Source: Pseudorhodobacter sp. MZDSW-24AT
GTDB taxonomy: Bacteria; Pseudomonadota; Alphaproteobacteria; Rhodobacterales; Rhodobacteraceae
Direction: 5' to 3'
DNA length: 64,000 nt
Assembly (NCBI RefSeq): GCF_002794355.1
Contig: NZ_PGOI01000006.1
Location: forward strand, 62,001 to 126,000
This document shows positions 52,832-60,843 of this stretch, piece by piece. How positions within the stretch are numbered: the first letter of the stretch is position 1; each line of letters begins with the position of its first letter. A model generated the notes under the pieces. That model was given only the letters and a program-made list of their open reading frames with translations. It was not told where the DNA came from and made no database searches. A program made the position numbers and the translations under genes.

Positions 52832-53283
52832 TCCGGACCCTCCGCGCGCAACGAGAGGACGTCGACATTCACGGTAACCTCGCCAGACTTTTCGAAGGAA
52901 AGGGTAACCGGAAAGCTGTCGCCCTCCTTGAGGGCCGTCGTCAGCTCCATCAGCATGCCGTGGTAGCCACCCGGCGCGAGCTGGACACTCTGACCGGCAG
53001 GGACCGGGACTGACATCGCATGCGGCATCGATGCGATGCCATCCTGTACGACAGTCTCGTGCAACATCGGCATTCCGGCTGCTGGCGTCGTGATGCCAAC
53101 GAGCGCATCGTCGGTCGTCCCGGAGTTCTTGATCTCGACATAGAACACTCCGGGCCGTCCCGCGCCGATTGTCGCCTTGGACCAAGCATGTTCAACGGTA
53201 AGATCGCCGATTGTCACGGTCTCACAGGCCATTGCTGCAGGTGCGGAGAAGATCAGTGTTGTGGCGAGAAGGAAGTGTTTCAT
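52810..53283 (-). CDS. Periplasmic copper chaperone PCu(A)C
   Basis: A 157-residue exported protein: signal MKHFLLATTLIFSAPAAMA, and the copper motif with MPMLHE, M, then GGYHGMLM, matching H(M)x10Mx21HxM. It works with SCO proteins to load copper in the periplasm. It lies between two SCO genes. C-terminal CADAGQ adds a Cys. Confidence 0.92.
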   Translation of the reverse strand: MKHFLLATTLIFSAPAAMACETVTIGDLTVEHAWSKATIGAGRPGVFYVEIKNSGTTDDALVGITTPAAGMPMLHETVVQDGIASMPHAMSVPVPAGQSVQLAPGGYHGMLMELTTALKEGDSFPVTLSFEKSGEVTVNVDVLSLRAEGPDCADAGQ

Positions 53284-53286
53284 GGG

Positions 53287-53880
53287 TCAGAGCCTTGTTA
53301 GAAGGTCGGAAACGATTTCGGCAGCAGATGTACCGTAGGTGAATTGACGCAGCCACTCCCCGTCTGGGCCGATGAGATAAAGGCTAGGGCTGTGCGCCAT
53401 CGTGTATCCGTCCGGCGACGAAGTGTCGGCCTCCTGCTCGTAGAAGATCTTGAAGCTTGCGGCCGCAGACTTTGTATCCTCTTCGCTTCCTGCCAAAGCA
53501 AGGATCGCTGGATGAAAGGCCTTTGTGTAGTCATCCAGCCCTAAACGCCTGTCCCGTTCTGGATCGATTGAAATGAAAATCGGCTGCACCGATCCCGCGG
53601 CAGATCCAAGATCATCCATGACCTGAGCGACTTCGGAGAGCGTCGTCGGACAGACATCCGGGCAGCTTGTAAAGCCGAAGAACACCAACAGGAACTTTCC
53701 GCGAAATTCGGCAGTCGTGCGCATACGGCCTTCGCTGTCTGCAAGCGCGAAGGTAGGCATAAAGGCTGAATCAGCTGTTGCGGTGTCGTCCGTTGCAGGC
53801 CACCACCGCACCGCCAAAAACGTGATGACCGCCGCAGTGGCGGCGATCCAAAGGATAATCCGAAGAGAACGAAGACGCAT
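53287..53880 (-). CDS. SCO1/SenC-family copper chaperone
   Basis: A 197-residue protein with one N-terminal helix (LRIILWIAATAAVITFLAV), the copper/thiol site FTSCPDVCPTTL and the conserved His of MAHSPSLYLIGPDG. It has the same build as the SCO gene at 52.2 kb; the pair flanks PCuAC. The ATG at MRLRSLRI is the likely start. Confidence 0.92.
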   Translation of the reverse strand: MRLRSLRIILWIAATAAVITFLAVRWWPATDDTATADSAFMPTFALADSEGRMRTTAEFRGKFLLVFFGFTSCPDVCPTTLSEVAQVMDDLGSAAGSVQPIFISIDPERDRRLGLDDYTKAFHPAILALAGSEEDTKSAAASFKIFYEQEADTSSPDGYTMAHSPSLYLIGPDGEWLRQFTYGTSAAEIVSDLLTRL

Positions 53881-53984
53881 GAACAGTCCGGAAGGCGAGA
53901 TCAGCCTGTCGTCTAGAACCTCGAGCAACTAGAGGTTCAACCGACGAAAAAGTGAGGATTTCAGGATCGGCGATGTTTCGCCGA

Positions 53985-54158
53985 TCAGGCTGCCCCAAGA
54001 TACCTTGCGAGAGCGATTCCAAGGAGAGTGCCGAGCAGCCCGAAGGCGATGGCGAAGCCTGCGCCGTACTGCAGGCGGTCGACGGTCTTTCCGCCCCGCC
54101 GCCGTGCAACGAGGTAACCCCAAAGGAACCCGATGATTGCGAAGAGCGGCCCGATCAT
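53985..54158 (-). CDS. 57-aa small membrane protein
   Basis: A 57-residue protein with two helices (MIGPLFAIIGFLWGYLVA and AIAFGLLGTLLGIALARYL) and a basic linker (RRRGGKTVDR). The start overlaps the lnt stop (ATGA), which supports expression. I do not recognise it. Confidence 0.6.
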   Translation of the reverse strand: MIGPLFAIIGFLWGYLVARRRGGKTVDRLQYGAGFAIAFGLLGTLLGIALARYLGAA

Positions 54159-55717
54159 TTCGATGCACCTTTCAGGTTTGCCTGTTGCTGCCGGGCCCAA
54201 TAGCCACTGATCGCCCACGAAGTGAGCATGAGAAAGAGAAGCGCCCAGTCTCCGAAGCGGGCGTAGATGGTTGCGGGCAATGGGCGGGGCAAGCGGATGT
54301 CGATCACGCCTGACGTGTCGATTTCGAGCATGGCCAATGTTGCCCCGTAGGAATCAACCACTGCCGAAATTCCCGTGTTGGCGGCCCGGACGAGAGGCAG
54401 GCCCTCTTCAATGGCCCGCATCCGGGCCGATGCCAAATGCTGCCACGGCCCGATCGAGGCACCGAACCAAGCGTCGTTTGTCGCGTTGAAGATCCAGTCC
54501 GGTCTGATCGCATCATCGACCACGTGTCCGGGAAAAATGATCTCATAGCAGATTGCGATCCCTGCATAGGGGTGTGGGCCGAACGCCAGTGTCCGGGGCC
54601 CTGGCCCCGGCGTGAAGTCTCCGAGCGATTGAACCAGACGCTGAAGGGGCAAAAGGCTCCGCCACGGAACGTATTCACCGAACGGGACGAGATGATGTTT
54701 GGCATAGCGGGTCAGGATGGTGCCGTCACGAGAGATAGCAAGCACGGCATTCCGGTAGACTGTCCCGGCCCCGGTTTCCTCCCGTTCCGGGCTGCCTGTC
54801 AGCAAGACGCCGGTCTCGGGCAAGAGCCAGCCCAATATTGCCCGGGCACCGGCATCCTCTGCCAGGAACCCTGGCCAAGCGGTTTCCGGCCAGAGCAGAA
54901 TGTCGAAGTCGCCGGGCTGGGCCGAAAGCGCGATGAGTTTCAGGATGTTTGAGTTTCGGGTGGCATCATCCCATTTGGCACTCTGTGCGATGTTCGGCTG
55001 GACGACACGGATTTGCGCGCCGCGCTCTGACGGCACATCGGCGAACAGCAAGCGCATTGCACCAAATGCGGTCACCGACAAGGCGATCGCGCCCGCAGTG
55101 GCGAGGCGGCTGATGCGTTTCCCGTCGGCGGCCGAGACAAAAGCCAGTCCGGCCAGCGCGGCGCAGAGCACCAGAAGAAATCCCAGGCCGTAGCTTCCGA
55201 AGACAGAGGAAGCCTGCGCAGCGACCGGCCAGTCAGAGAGTGTGTAGGCAGCCAGGTTCCAGGGAAACCCGGTGAGAACATGGCCTCGCAGCCACTCCGT
55301 GGCGGTCCAGCTTGTCGCCATCGAGAGTGCCAACGGCAACCCGGCGCGTTCCATCCGTGCCGCCAGAGCGCAGGCCAGGGCAGGAAAGACCGACAGAAGC
55401 GCCGAAAGACCAAGAACCGCCGGCAGAGCCAGCCAACCGAACCGGTCCGCCTCAACCTGAAAACTTTCGGTGATCCAGAAAAGCCCGGGCACGAATTGAC
55501 CGAGGCCGAAGAAGTATCCCAGCCTGAACGCGATGAAACCGGATGCGCGACGCACCAACACTGCCAGCAGAGCAAAGGCGATCAGCGCAAGTGGCAAGAT
55601 CGAGTATGGCTGCAGAGCCAAGACGAAAAGGACACCTGCCACGATGGCGGCCCCCAAACTGGCCCAGCTTTGGACAGGCTTCCGGCTCGAGAACTGGTGT
55701 GCGCTTGAAACGTACAT
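54155..55717 (-). CDS. lnt: Apolipoprotein N-acyltransferase Lnt
   Basis: A 520-residue enzyme with six to eight membrane helices and a nitrilase-type domain. The catalytic triad is present: Glu in LLWPETAWPGF, Lys in YAKHHLVPFGEYVPW and Cys in IAICYEIIFP. Lnt adds the third acyl chain to lipoproteins; the E. coli gene was first found as the copper-tolerance locus cutE. Here a MerR-type promoter lies upstream and copper chaperone genes downstream. It is full length. Confidence 0.93.
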   Translation of the reverse strand: MYVSSAHQFSSRKPVQSWASLGAAIVAGVLFVLALQPYSILPLALIAFALLAVLVRRASGFIAFRLGYFFGLGQFVPGLFWITESFQVEADRFGWLALPAVLGLSALLSVFPALACALAARMERAGLPLALSMATSWTATEWLRGHVLTGFPWNLAAYTLSDWPVAAQASSVFGSYGLGFLLVLCAALAGLAFVSAADGKRISRLATAGAIALSVTAFGAMRLLFADVPSERGAQIRVVQPNIAQSAKWDDATRNSNILKLIALSAQPGDFDILLWPETAWPGFLAEDAGARAILGWLLPETGVLLTGSPEREETGAGTVYRNAVLAISRDGTILTRYAKHHLVPFGEYVPWRSLLPLQRLVQSLGDFTPGPGPRTLAFGPHPYAGIAICYEIIFPGHVVDDAIRPDWIFNATNDAWFGASIGPWQHLASARMRAIEEGLPLVRAANTGISAVVDSYGATLAMLEIDTSGVIDIRLPRPLPATIYARFGDWALLFLMLTSWAISGYWARQQQANLKGASK

Positions 55718-56060
55718 TCTTGCCACAACCCCTAAAATGGGAGGGATGGATAGCTGCTCTAGTAGCTTGAGGTGCAACGCATATGTTCGAAGATCACGGC
55801 ATTGTCAGATTGGTGGCGCAGCGGTCGATTTTCGACGTGGGCTTGAAACTGTGGAAGGATCTTCCGCTTAGAACAAAACGACCAAGAGTTGGTGGGACAT
55901 CTTCGTCGCTTGCAAGCCGCCAGATAAACTAGTGTGCGGTTGCGGGGAGAAAGGATGGTCGCGCTCATCGCCCCGAGTGCCGCGTGCTAACGGCTGTTTG
56001 ATTTGCCTCGTCCACGAGCGAACGATACTCACACTCGAAAAGCGCTTGGAGGAGTGTTCC
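55718..56060. other. Divergent region between lnt and L,D-transpeptidase 3
   Basis: About 340 bases without a gene. It contains the lnt promoter (listed separately). No clear operator was found on the L,D-transpeptidase side. Lower GC than the flanking genes. Confidence 0.5.
55747..55777 (-). promoter_or_regulatory. MerR-type promoter of lnt
   Basis: On the minus strand TTGCAC, a 19-base spacer and TATCCA. The spacer holds CTCAAGCTACTAGAG, a dyad resembling the CTATAGTTGCTAGAG spacer before the Zn/Cd/Pb ATPase at 63.2 kb. A 19-base spacer is the signature of MerR-family activation. Confidence 0.65.
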
Positions 56061-56654
56061 ATGACCAGCGATTTGATGAAGCGGCGGGCTTTGCTGAGGG
56101 GCGCAATCGGGGTGGCCAGTTTTGCATCCCTGCCAGCCTGGGCGCAAGAAGGCAGCACGGAGTTTCAAGCTCCCGTCTCCAGCAGCGTGCGGAACAACGT
56201 GTCCAGCTTCCGGATGCCTCAGTGGCAGGATTACTTTGAGAACACCCGCGGTGGCGCGATCCTTGCGGACACCAAGTCACGTGCACTGCACTTTTGGTCA
56301 GAAGATCAATCGATCTACCTTCTCTATCCATCGTCCGTCCCTCTGTCCGTGGAACTGACCCGGCTCGGGCGAACCGAGGTTGTCCGCAAGGCCGTGAACC
56401 CGCCGTGGCGCCCGACGGCTTCCATGCTCGAGCGAAACCCAGATTGGCCGAAGATGGTGGAGGGCGGTGCACCTGACAACCCACTGGGTGTTCGGGGATT
56501 GTATCTGTCATGGCCAGCCTACTTGATCCACGGTACTCACGACACTCGAAAGATCGGACGCAGGTCATCGAATGGCTGCATCGGTCTGTACAATGAGCAT
56601 GCCATAGAACTCTACGACATCGCACAAGTAGGCACTCAGGTGCTGCTGATCTGA
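56061..56654 (+). CDS. L,D-transpeptidase 3 (YkuD family)
   Basis: A 197-residue exported L,D-transpeptidase: leader (RRALLRGAIGVASFASLPAWA) and the catalytic part LIHGTHDTRKIGRRSSNGCIGLYN. It is a close paralogue of L,D-transpeptidase 2. GGAGGAG precedes the ATG. Divergent from lnt. Confidence 0.92.
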   Translation: MTSDLMKRRALLRGAIGVASFASLPAWAQEGSTEFQAPVSSSVRNNVSSFRMPQWQDYFENTRGGAILADTKSRALHFWSEDQSIYLLYPSSVPLSVELTRLGRTEVVRKAVNPPWRPTASMLERNPDWPKMVEGGAPDNPLGVRGLYLSWPAYLIHGTHDTRKIGRRSSNGCIGLYNEHAIELYDIAQVGTQVLLI

Positions 56655-56739
56655 TTTCTCTGCTAGGCCACGCCCTTGGACTTCAAGCGGGATTCCGTGA
56701 CCGGTTTCACCTTTGGTATCCGGTAGGAGCTGGCTGGCG

Positions 56740-58065
56740 TTAGCCCAACAGAACAGTCGACAGCAGGTTCACGTTTAGCACGATGATCACCGCCGCGATC
56801 AACCAGCACAAGGCAGTCAACCACCGCGGAGCCACCAGTTCGTCCATCTTGGCGCGGCTGGCGGTGAACATGACCAAAGGCACGATGGCAAAAGGCAGCT
56901 GGAATGATAGCACTACCTGACTGAGGATCAGAAGCTGCCCCACGCCTTCGGTGCCATAAAGCAGGATCACGAAGATCGCGGGCACGATCGCAAGGCAGCG
57001 GGTGATGAGCCGCCGTGCCCAGGGGGCGATGCGCAGATTGATGAACCCTTCCATCACGATCTGGCCTGCCATGGTGGCGGTGACAGTGGAATTGAGGCCG
57101 GCGCACAGCAGCGCCACCCCGAACAAGATCGGCGCCAGCGATGACCCCAGCAAGGGCTCCAGCAACAAATGCGCCTTGTCGATCTCGGCCACATCGTTTT
57201 CACCGACGGTGTAGAACGCGGCGGCGGCAAGGATCAAGATCGAGGCATTGATCGTCAAAGCGAACATCAGCGCGATGGTGCTGTCCCATGTCGCCAGCCG
57301 CAGGGCCTCGCGCTTGGCGGGCAAGTCAAGGCCGAAGGCGCGGGTCTGCACGATGCCGGAATGCAGATACAGATTGTGGGGCATCACGGTCGCACCGATG
57401 ATCCCAAGCGCCAGATAGAGCATGGTCGGGTTGCCGAAAATCTCGCGGCTGGGGGCAAACCCGGCGATGACCTCGCCCCAGACCGGATCGGCCTGCGCGA
57501 TCAGCACGACGAAACAGGCGGCGATCAGCGCCATGAGCGAGATGATCAGCGCCTCGATCCATCGGAACCCCTTGTTCTGCAACCACAGGATCAGGAATAC
57601 ATCGGCGGCGGTGATGAAGATGCCGATCTCCAGCGGGATGCCGAACAGCAGGTTCAGGCCGATGGCGGTGCCGATCACCTCGGCCAGGTCGGTGGCGATG
57701 ATCGCCCCTTCCGCAAGCACCCAAAGCGGGACCGACATCCACTTGGGGAACGCATCGCGGCAGGCCTGCGCCAAATCGCGCCCCGAGGCGACAGCCAGCC
57801 TGGCGCAGAGCGATTGCAGCAGGATCGCCATGATGTTCGACAGCAGGGCCACGAACAAAAGCGTGTAGCCAAAGGCCGCCCCGCCTGCGAGCGAGGTCGC
57901 CCAGTTGCCGGGGTCCATGTAGCCCACGGCCACAAGGTATCCGGGGCCGATGAACGCAAGGAAGCGCCGGAACCGACTGGTGCCGCCATTGCCAACCGCG
58001 ATGCTGCGGAAGACCTCGGACAATGAAGGCGTCTCTCGCTCTTGTCGCCAGGCGTTTGCGGGCAT
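56740..58065 (-). CDS. mntH: Nramp-family Mn(II) transporter MntH
   Basis: A 441-residue Nramp transporter with about 11 helices. The substrate motif YMDPGNWAT (DPGN in helix 1) and [10 protein letters not shown] (helix 6 Met/His) are intact. It imports Mn2+ with H+. An MntR-type palindrome lies 53 bases upstream of its start, in the region shared with mntR, pointing to repression by Mn. Confidence 0.92.
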   Translation of the reverse strand: MPANAWRQERETPSLSEVFRSIAVGNGGTSRFRRFLAFIGPGYLVAVGYMDPGNWATSLAGGAAFGYTLLFVALLSNIMAILLQSLCARLAVASGRDLAQACRDAFPKWMSVPLWVLAEGAIIATDLAEVIGTAIGLNLLFGIPLEIGIFITAADVFLILWLQNKGFRWIEALIISLMALIAACFVVLIAQADPVWGEVIAGFAPSREIFGNPTMLYLALGIIGATVMPHNLYLHSGIVQTRAFGLDLPAKREALRLATWDSTIALMFALTINASILILAAAAFYTVGENDVAEIDKAHLLLEPLLGSSLAPILFGVALLCAGLNSTVTATMAGQIVMEGFINLRIAPWARRLITRCLAIVPAIFVILLYGTEGVGQLLILSQVVLSFQLPFAIVPLVMFTASRAKMDELVAPRWLTALCWLIAAVIIVLNVNLLSTVLLG

Positions 58066-58117
58066 GGGTTGATGCTTTCTATAGTCGCAAGGTCGCACCA
58101 AAGGCTCGGCGCATAAA

Positions 58118-58133
58118 GTTAGACATTGCTAAC
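58118..58133. promoter_or_regulatory. MntR-box-like palindrome
   Basis: GTTAG-ACATTG-CTAAC, a perfect 5-bp dyad between mntH and mntR, placed where a shared operator is expected. Confidence 0.6.
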
Positions 58134-58184
58134 AATCAGTGGCGCGACTTTACTTGTCAATCCTCCCTGTGCGACACTCAACGG

Positions 58185-58643
58185 ATGACACAGCACGATC
58201 TTGATCCCCAGACGCAGCCCGCAACCCATGACCGCCCTACCGATGCGCGGGCAGAAGCGTTTCAGGGCGTGCGCGAGGCGCGCAGCCGCGAATTGGCCGA
58301 GGATTATGTCGAGCTGATTGCCGAACTGATCCACGATCACGGCGAAGCCCGCCCGGTGGACATCGCCGCACGGCTTGGCGTGAAGGTGCCAACCGTCAGC
58401 AAGACCCTGGACCGTCTGGCCCGCGAGGGTTTGATCACGCGCGCCAAGTATCGTTCGGTCTTTCTGACGGATGCGGGCCGCGCGCTTGCGAAGGAGTGTC
58501 GGCGGCGGCACGAGATCGTGTTGCGCTTTCTCATCAACCTCGGATTGGACGCCGAGACGGCCGAACGCGACGCAGAAGGCATCGAGCATCACGTCAGCGA
58601 GCGTACGCTGGCCTTGTTCGCAGCCTTCGCCAACAAGTCCTGA
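58185..58643 (+). CDS. mntR: Mn(II)-responsive DtxR-family repressor MntR
   Basis: A 152-residue DtxR-family protein. After a basic arm comes the winged helix (ARPVDIAARLGVKVPTVSKTLDRLAREGLI) and the dimer/metal domain with ECRRRHEIVLRFL and EGIEHHVSERT, supplying Glu, Cys and His ligands. I used the internal ATG at MTQHDLDPQ since the longer frame covers the palindrome. It probably represses mntH. Confidence 0.88.
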   Translation: MTQHDLDPQTQPATHDRPTDARAEAFQGVREARSRELAEDYVELIAELIHDHGEARPVDIAARLGVKVPTVSKTLDRLAREGLITRAKYRSVFLTDAGRALAKECRRRHEIVLRFLINLGLDAETAERDAEGIEHHVSERTLALFAAFANKS

Positions 58644-58653
58644 ACGCCGATCG

Positions 58654-59313
58654 TCAGGCGTTTTCCACCGCAAAACGCACATCGGCGATCAGGCTGTCGG
58701 CGCTGAAGTTTTCCAGCCGCTTGCCGTTCAGGAAGAACGTTGGGGTCTGACGGATGGCCAGTGCTTCGACATCGGCCGCGTCCTGGTTCAGAATGCCGGT
58801 GATCCCCGGGAAGAACTGGTCGGTTTCCGCCTTCTCTAGATCGAGACCTGCGGCACCGGCGATTTCCCAAGCGACATCCATCTCCGGTGAGCCATGAACG
58901 GCCCAACCGGGCTGCTGCTCGAGAAGTGCGTCCAGCACCGGCTCGAACTTGTCCTGCATCCGCGCGGCCTCGAGGATGCGCACGGCCTCGTCCGAGCCTT
59001 CGTGGAAGACGGTGTAGCGCAGCACAACGCGGACCTGCGTCGGAAACTGCCGTCGGATTTCCTGCACCACCGGGTGGTAAGCGCGGCAGGCCTCGCAAGA
59101 GGGATCGAAGAACTCGACCAATGTGACGGGCGCATCGGCGGGACCGAAGCTGGGGGAATACTCTCGGACCAAAAGCGCTTGATCTGCGGTGGGCGTGGCG
59201 GCTGCCAGTGCCTCTGCCTCGGCTGCGCGGCGACGGTTCAGGATGATGGTGCCAGCTGCAAAGGCGGCAAGCCCGACTGCGGATGCTCCGATCAGGAGGT
59301 TGCGACGGTTCAT
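58654..59313 (-). CDS. DsbA-family protein with CEAC active site
   Basis: A 219-residue exported protein: an anchor or leader (MNRRNLLIGASAVGLAAFAAGTIIL), active site DPSCEACRAYHP, and cis-Pro QTPTFFLNG. CEAC is unusual for DsbA (CPHC) but common in proteins that pair with a neighbouring DsbB. The start overlaps the dsbB stop (ATGA). Confidence 0.88.
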   Translation of the reverse strand: MNRRNLLIGASAVGLAAFAAGTIILNRRRAAEAEALAAATPTADQALLVREYSPSFGPADAPVTLVEFFDPSCEACRAYHPVVQEIRRQFPTQVRVVLRYTVFHEGSDEAVRILEAARMQDKFEPVLDALLEQQPGWAVHGSPEMDVAWEIAGAAGLDLEKAETDQFFPGITGILNQDAADVEALAIRQTPTFFLNGKRLENFSADSLIADVRFAVENA

Positions 59314-59747
59314 GGGCGGTGCCGTTTCGGCAAGAGGAGACAAACAAGGATCGCCGCGAAGGCGACCGCTGAAAGATAGGGGATGGGCAGGCCGAGGATC
59401 ATCTGTGCCTCGCCGGTGCAGGATGGGCCATTCTCAGTGCAAGGCACGATAGGCGCGGGCAAGAGGCCGGCGTATAGGCCCGAATGCCAGGCCGCTAGCG
59501 CCAGCCCGGCCAAGGCCAACGGCAAGGCGTATGTGCGCGCTATGCCGTCTGCACGCCAGAGCGACAGACCAAGGATTGGTACGAGCGGGAACATGGCGAT
59601 GCGCTGATACCAGCAGAGCGTACAGGGCATCTGTCCCAACACTTCGCCGATAAAGAGCGCACCAAGCGTCGCCGCCAATGCAATCAGGAAGGCGGCGATC
59701 AGTGAGAGATCGTCGCGCGACAGACTCTGCGGGTCAGCTTTGGTCAA
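59310..59747 (-). CDS. dsbB: Disulfide bond formation protein DsbB
   Basis: A 145-residue membrane protein with four helices and the two Cys pairs of DsbB: CTLC (MPCTLCWYQR) and CTENGPSC. A TTG with AAGGAG seven bases before it is the best start; an ATG at 59789 lacks a ribosome site. It overlaps the lspA stop. It reoxidises the DsbA-like partner through quinone. Confidence 0.88.
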   Translation of the reverse strand: MTKADPQSLSRDDLSLIAAFLIALAATLGALFIGEVLGQMPCTLCWYQRIAMFPLVPILGLSLWRADGIARTYALPLALAGLALAAWHSGLYAGLLPAPIVPCTENGPSCTGEAQMILGLPIPYLSAVAFAAILVCLLLPKRHRP

Positions 59748-60219
59748 GAACAGGCTCCTTGCGGCGTCGAAGGGGAAGAGAGGCGGCAAGGATCAAGACC
59801 GCGCCCAGAGTGATCGCAATATCGGCGACGTTGAACGTGGGCCAATGCCAGTCGCGCCAATAGAAATCAAGAAAATCGGTCACGGCACCCTGTCGCAGGC
59901 GGTCGATGATGTTGCCAAGCGCCCCACCCACAACCAGGCCATAACCTATTCGTTCCAGCGGGTGCTGCGCCCGAAAAGCCATGACGGCGAAGGCAAGCGT
60001 CAGCGCGCCCGTCAGCGCCGCCATCAGGAGCGGCTTGCCCGCCATGACGCCACCCATCATACCAAAACTCGCACCCTCGTTGAAGCCAAGGGTGAGGTTG
60101 AAGCCCGGAAAAACCGGGACCGCAATCCCCTGCGACAGCGCAGACAGGGCCGCTGCCTTGGTCAATTGGTCTGCCACCACTGTGGCAGCGATCAGGCAGA
60201 TCAGCACCGCTCGGGTCAT
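59734..60219 (-). CDS. lspA: Signal peptidase II (lipoprotein signal peptidase)
   Basis: A 161-residue membrane aspartyl protease that cleaves lipoprotein signals. Catalytic Asps lie in GNIIDRLRQG and FNVADIAITLG. Four helices. Known lead-resistance operons carry a similar gene (pbrC) next to the metal ATPase, which fits this place. Coupled to the methyltransferase by a four-base overlap. Confidence 0.93.
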   Translation of the reverse strand: MTRAVLICLIAATVVADQLTKAAALSALSQGIAVPVFPGFNLTLGFNEGASFGMMGGVMAGKPLLMAALTGALTLAFAVMAFRAQHPLERIGYGLVVGGALGNIIDRLRQGAVTDFLDFYWRDWHWPTFNVADIAITLGAVLILAASLPLRRRKEPVLDQS

Positions 60220-60839
60220 CGTGCAGCCTTTCGGTTTATGCCGATCCAGCGCGGGACCGATGCGGCGTAACGGTCATAGTCAGACCCGATTGCGTCATGC
60301 AGGGCGGCCTCTTCCGACCGGACTTGCGTGCTGGCCGACCAGAGAAACAGGATTGGCGCGAGGACTGTCGGGACTGCCGGAACCGCCATCGCAACACCTG
60401 CCAGCAGGGCAAACTGACCGACAAAGGTTGGGTTGCGGCTAAAGCGGTAGAGCCCGTTCGAGACCAGATCGCCGGTCTCGCCGCCTGCCACGCCGACGCG
60501 CCAGGAGGATCCCATCGACATCTGCGCGGCAAAGGCCACCATCGCGCCGAGCCCTGCGACAAAGACCCCGACCAGACCAAGGAGGAGGGCGCGCCCCTCG
60601 GTCCAAAGCGGATCGATCTTGTGCAGGATAGGCACGGCGAGCCAGAGAAGCGGCCCGAAGAAGGCGAGCGCAAAGGCCACGCGGAACCCCATGGCGGCCA
60701 GTCGGTCGCGACCTGTTGCGCGGGCGAAGAGCCACACAGGCCGCCCTGCCGCTTGTGCGGCCAGCGCGCTGCCCCAAAAGAACAGAGCCAGGTAGCCGAA
60801 GAGAAGGGCCAATGCTGCCCAGCCAAATCCAGAGATCAT
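60216..60839 (-). CDS. Isoprenylcysteine methyltransferase-family protein (CzcN-like)
   Basis: A 207-residue membrane protein of the ICMT/PEMT family: helices plus the cofactor motif SNGLYRFSRNPTFVGQFALL and SEEAALHDAIGSDYDRYAASVPR. Relatives (CzcN) occur in Zn/Cd/Co resistance clusters, with unknown substrate. It lies four bases after the ATPase stop. Confidence 0.83.
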   Translation of the reverse strand: MISGFGWAALALLFGYLALFFWGSALAAQAAGRPVWLFARATGRDRLAAMGFRVAFALAFFGPLLWLAVPILHKIDPLWTEGRALLLGLVGVFVAGLGAMVAFAAQMSMGSSWRVGVAGGETGDLVSNGLYRFSRNPTFVGQFALLAGVAMAVPAVPTVLAPILFLWSASTQVRSEEAALHDAIGSDYDRYAASVPRWIGINRKAAR

Positions 60840-60843
60840 CTGC

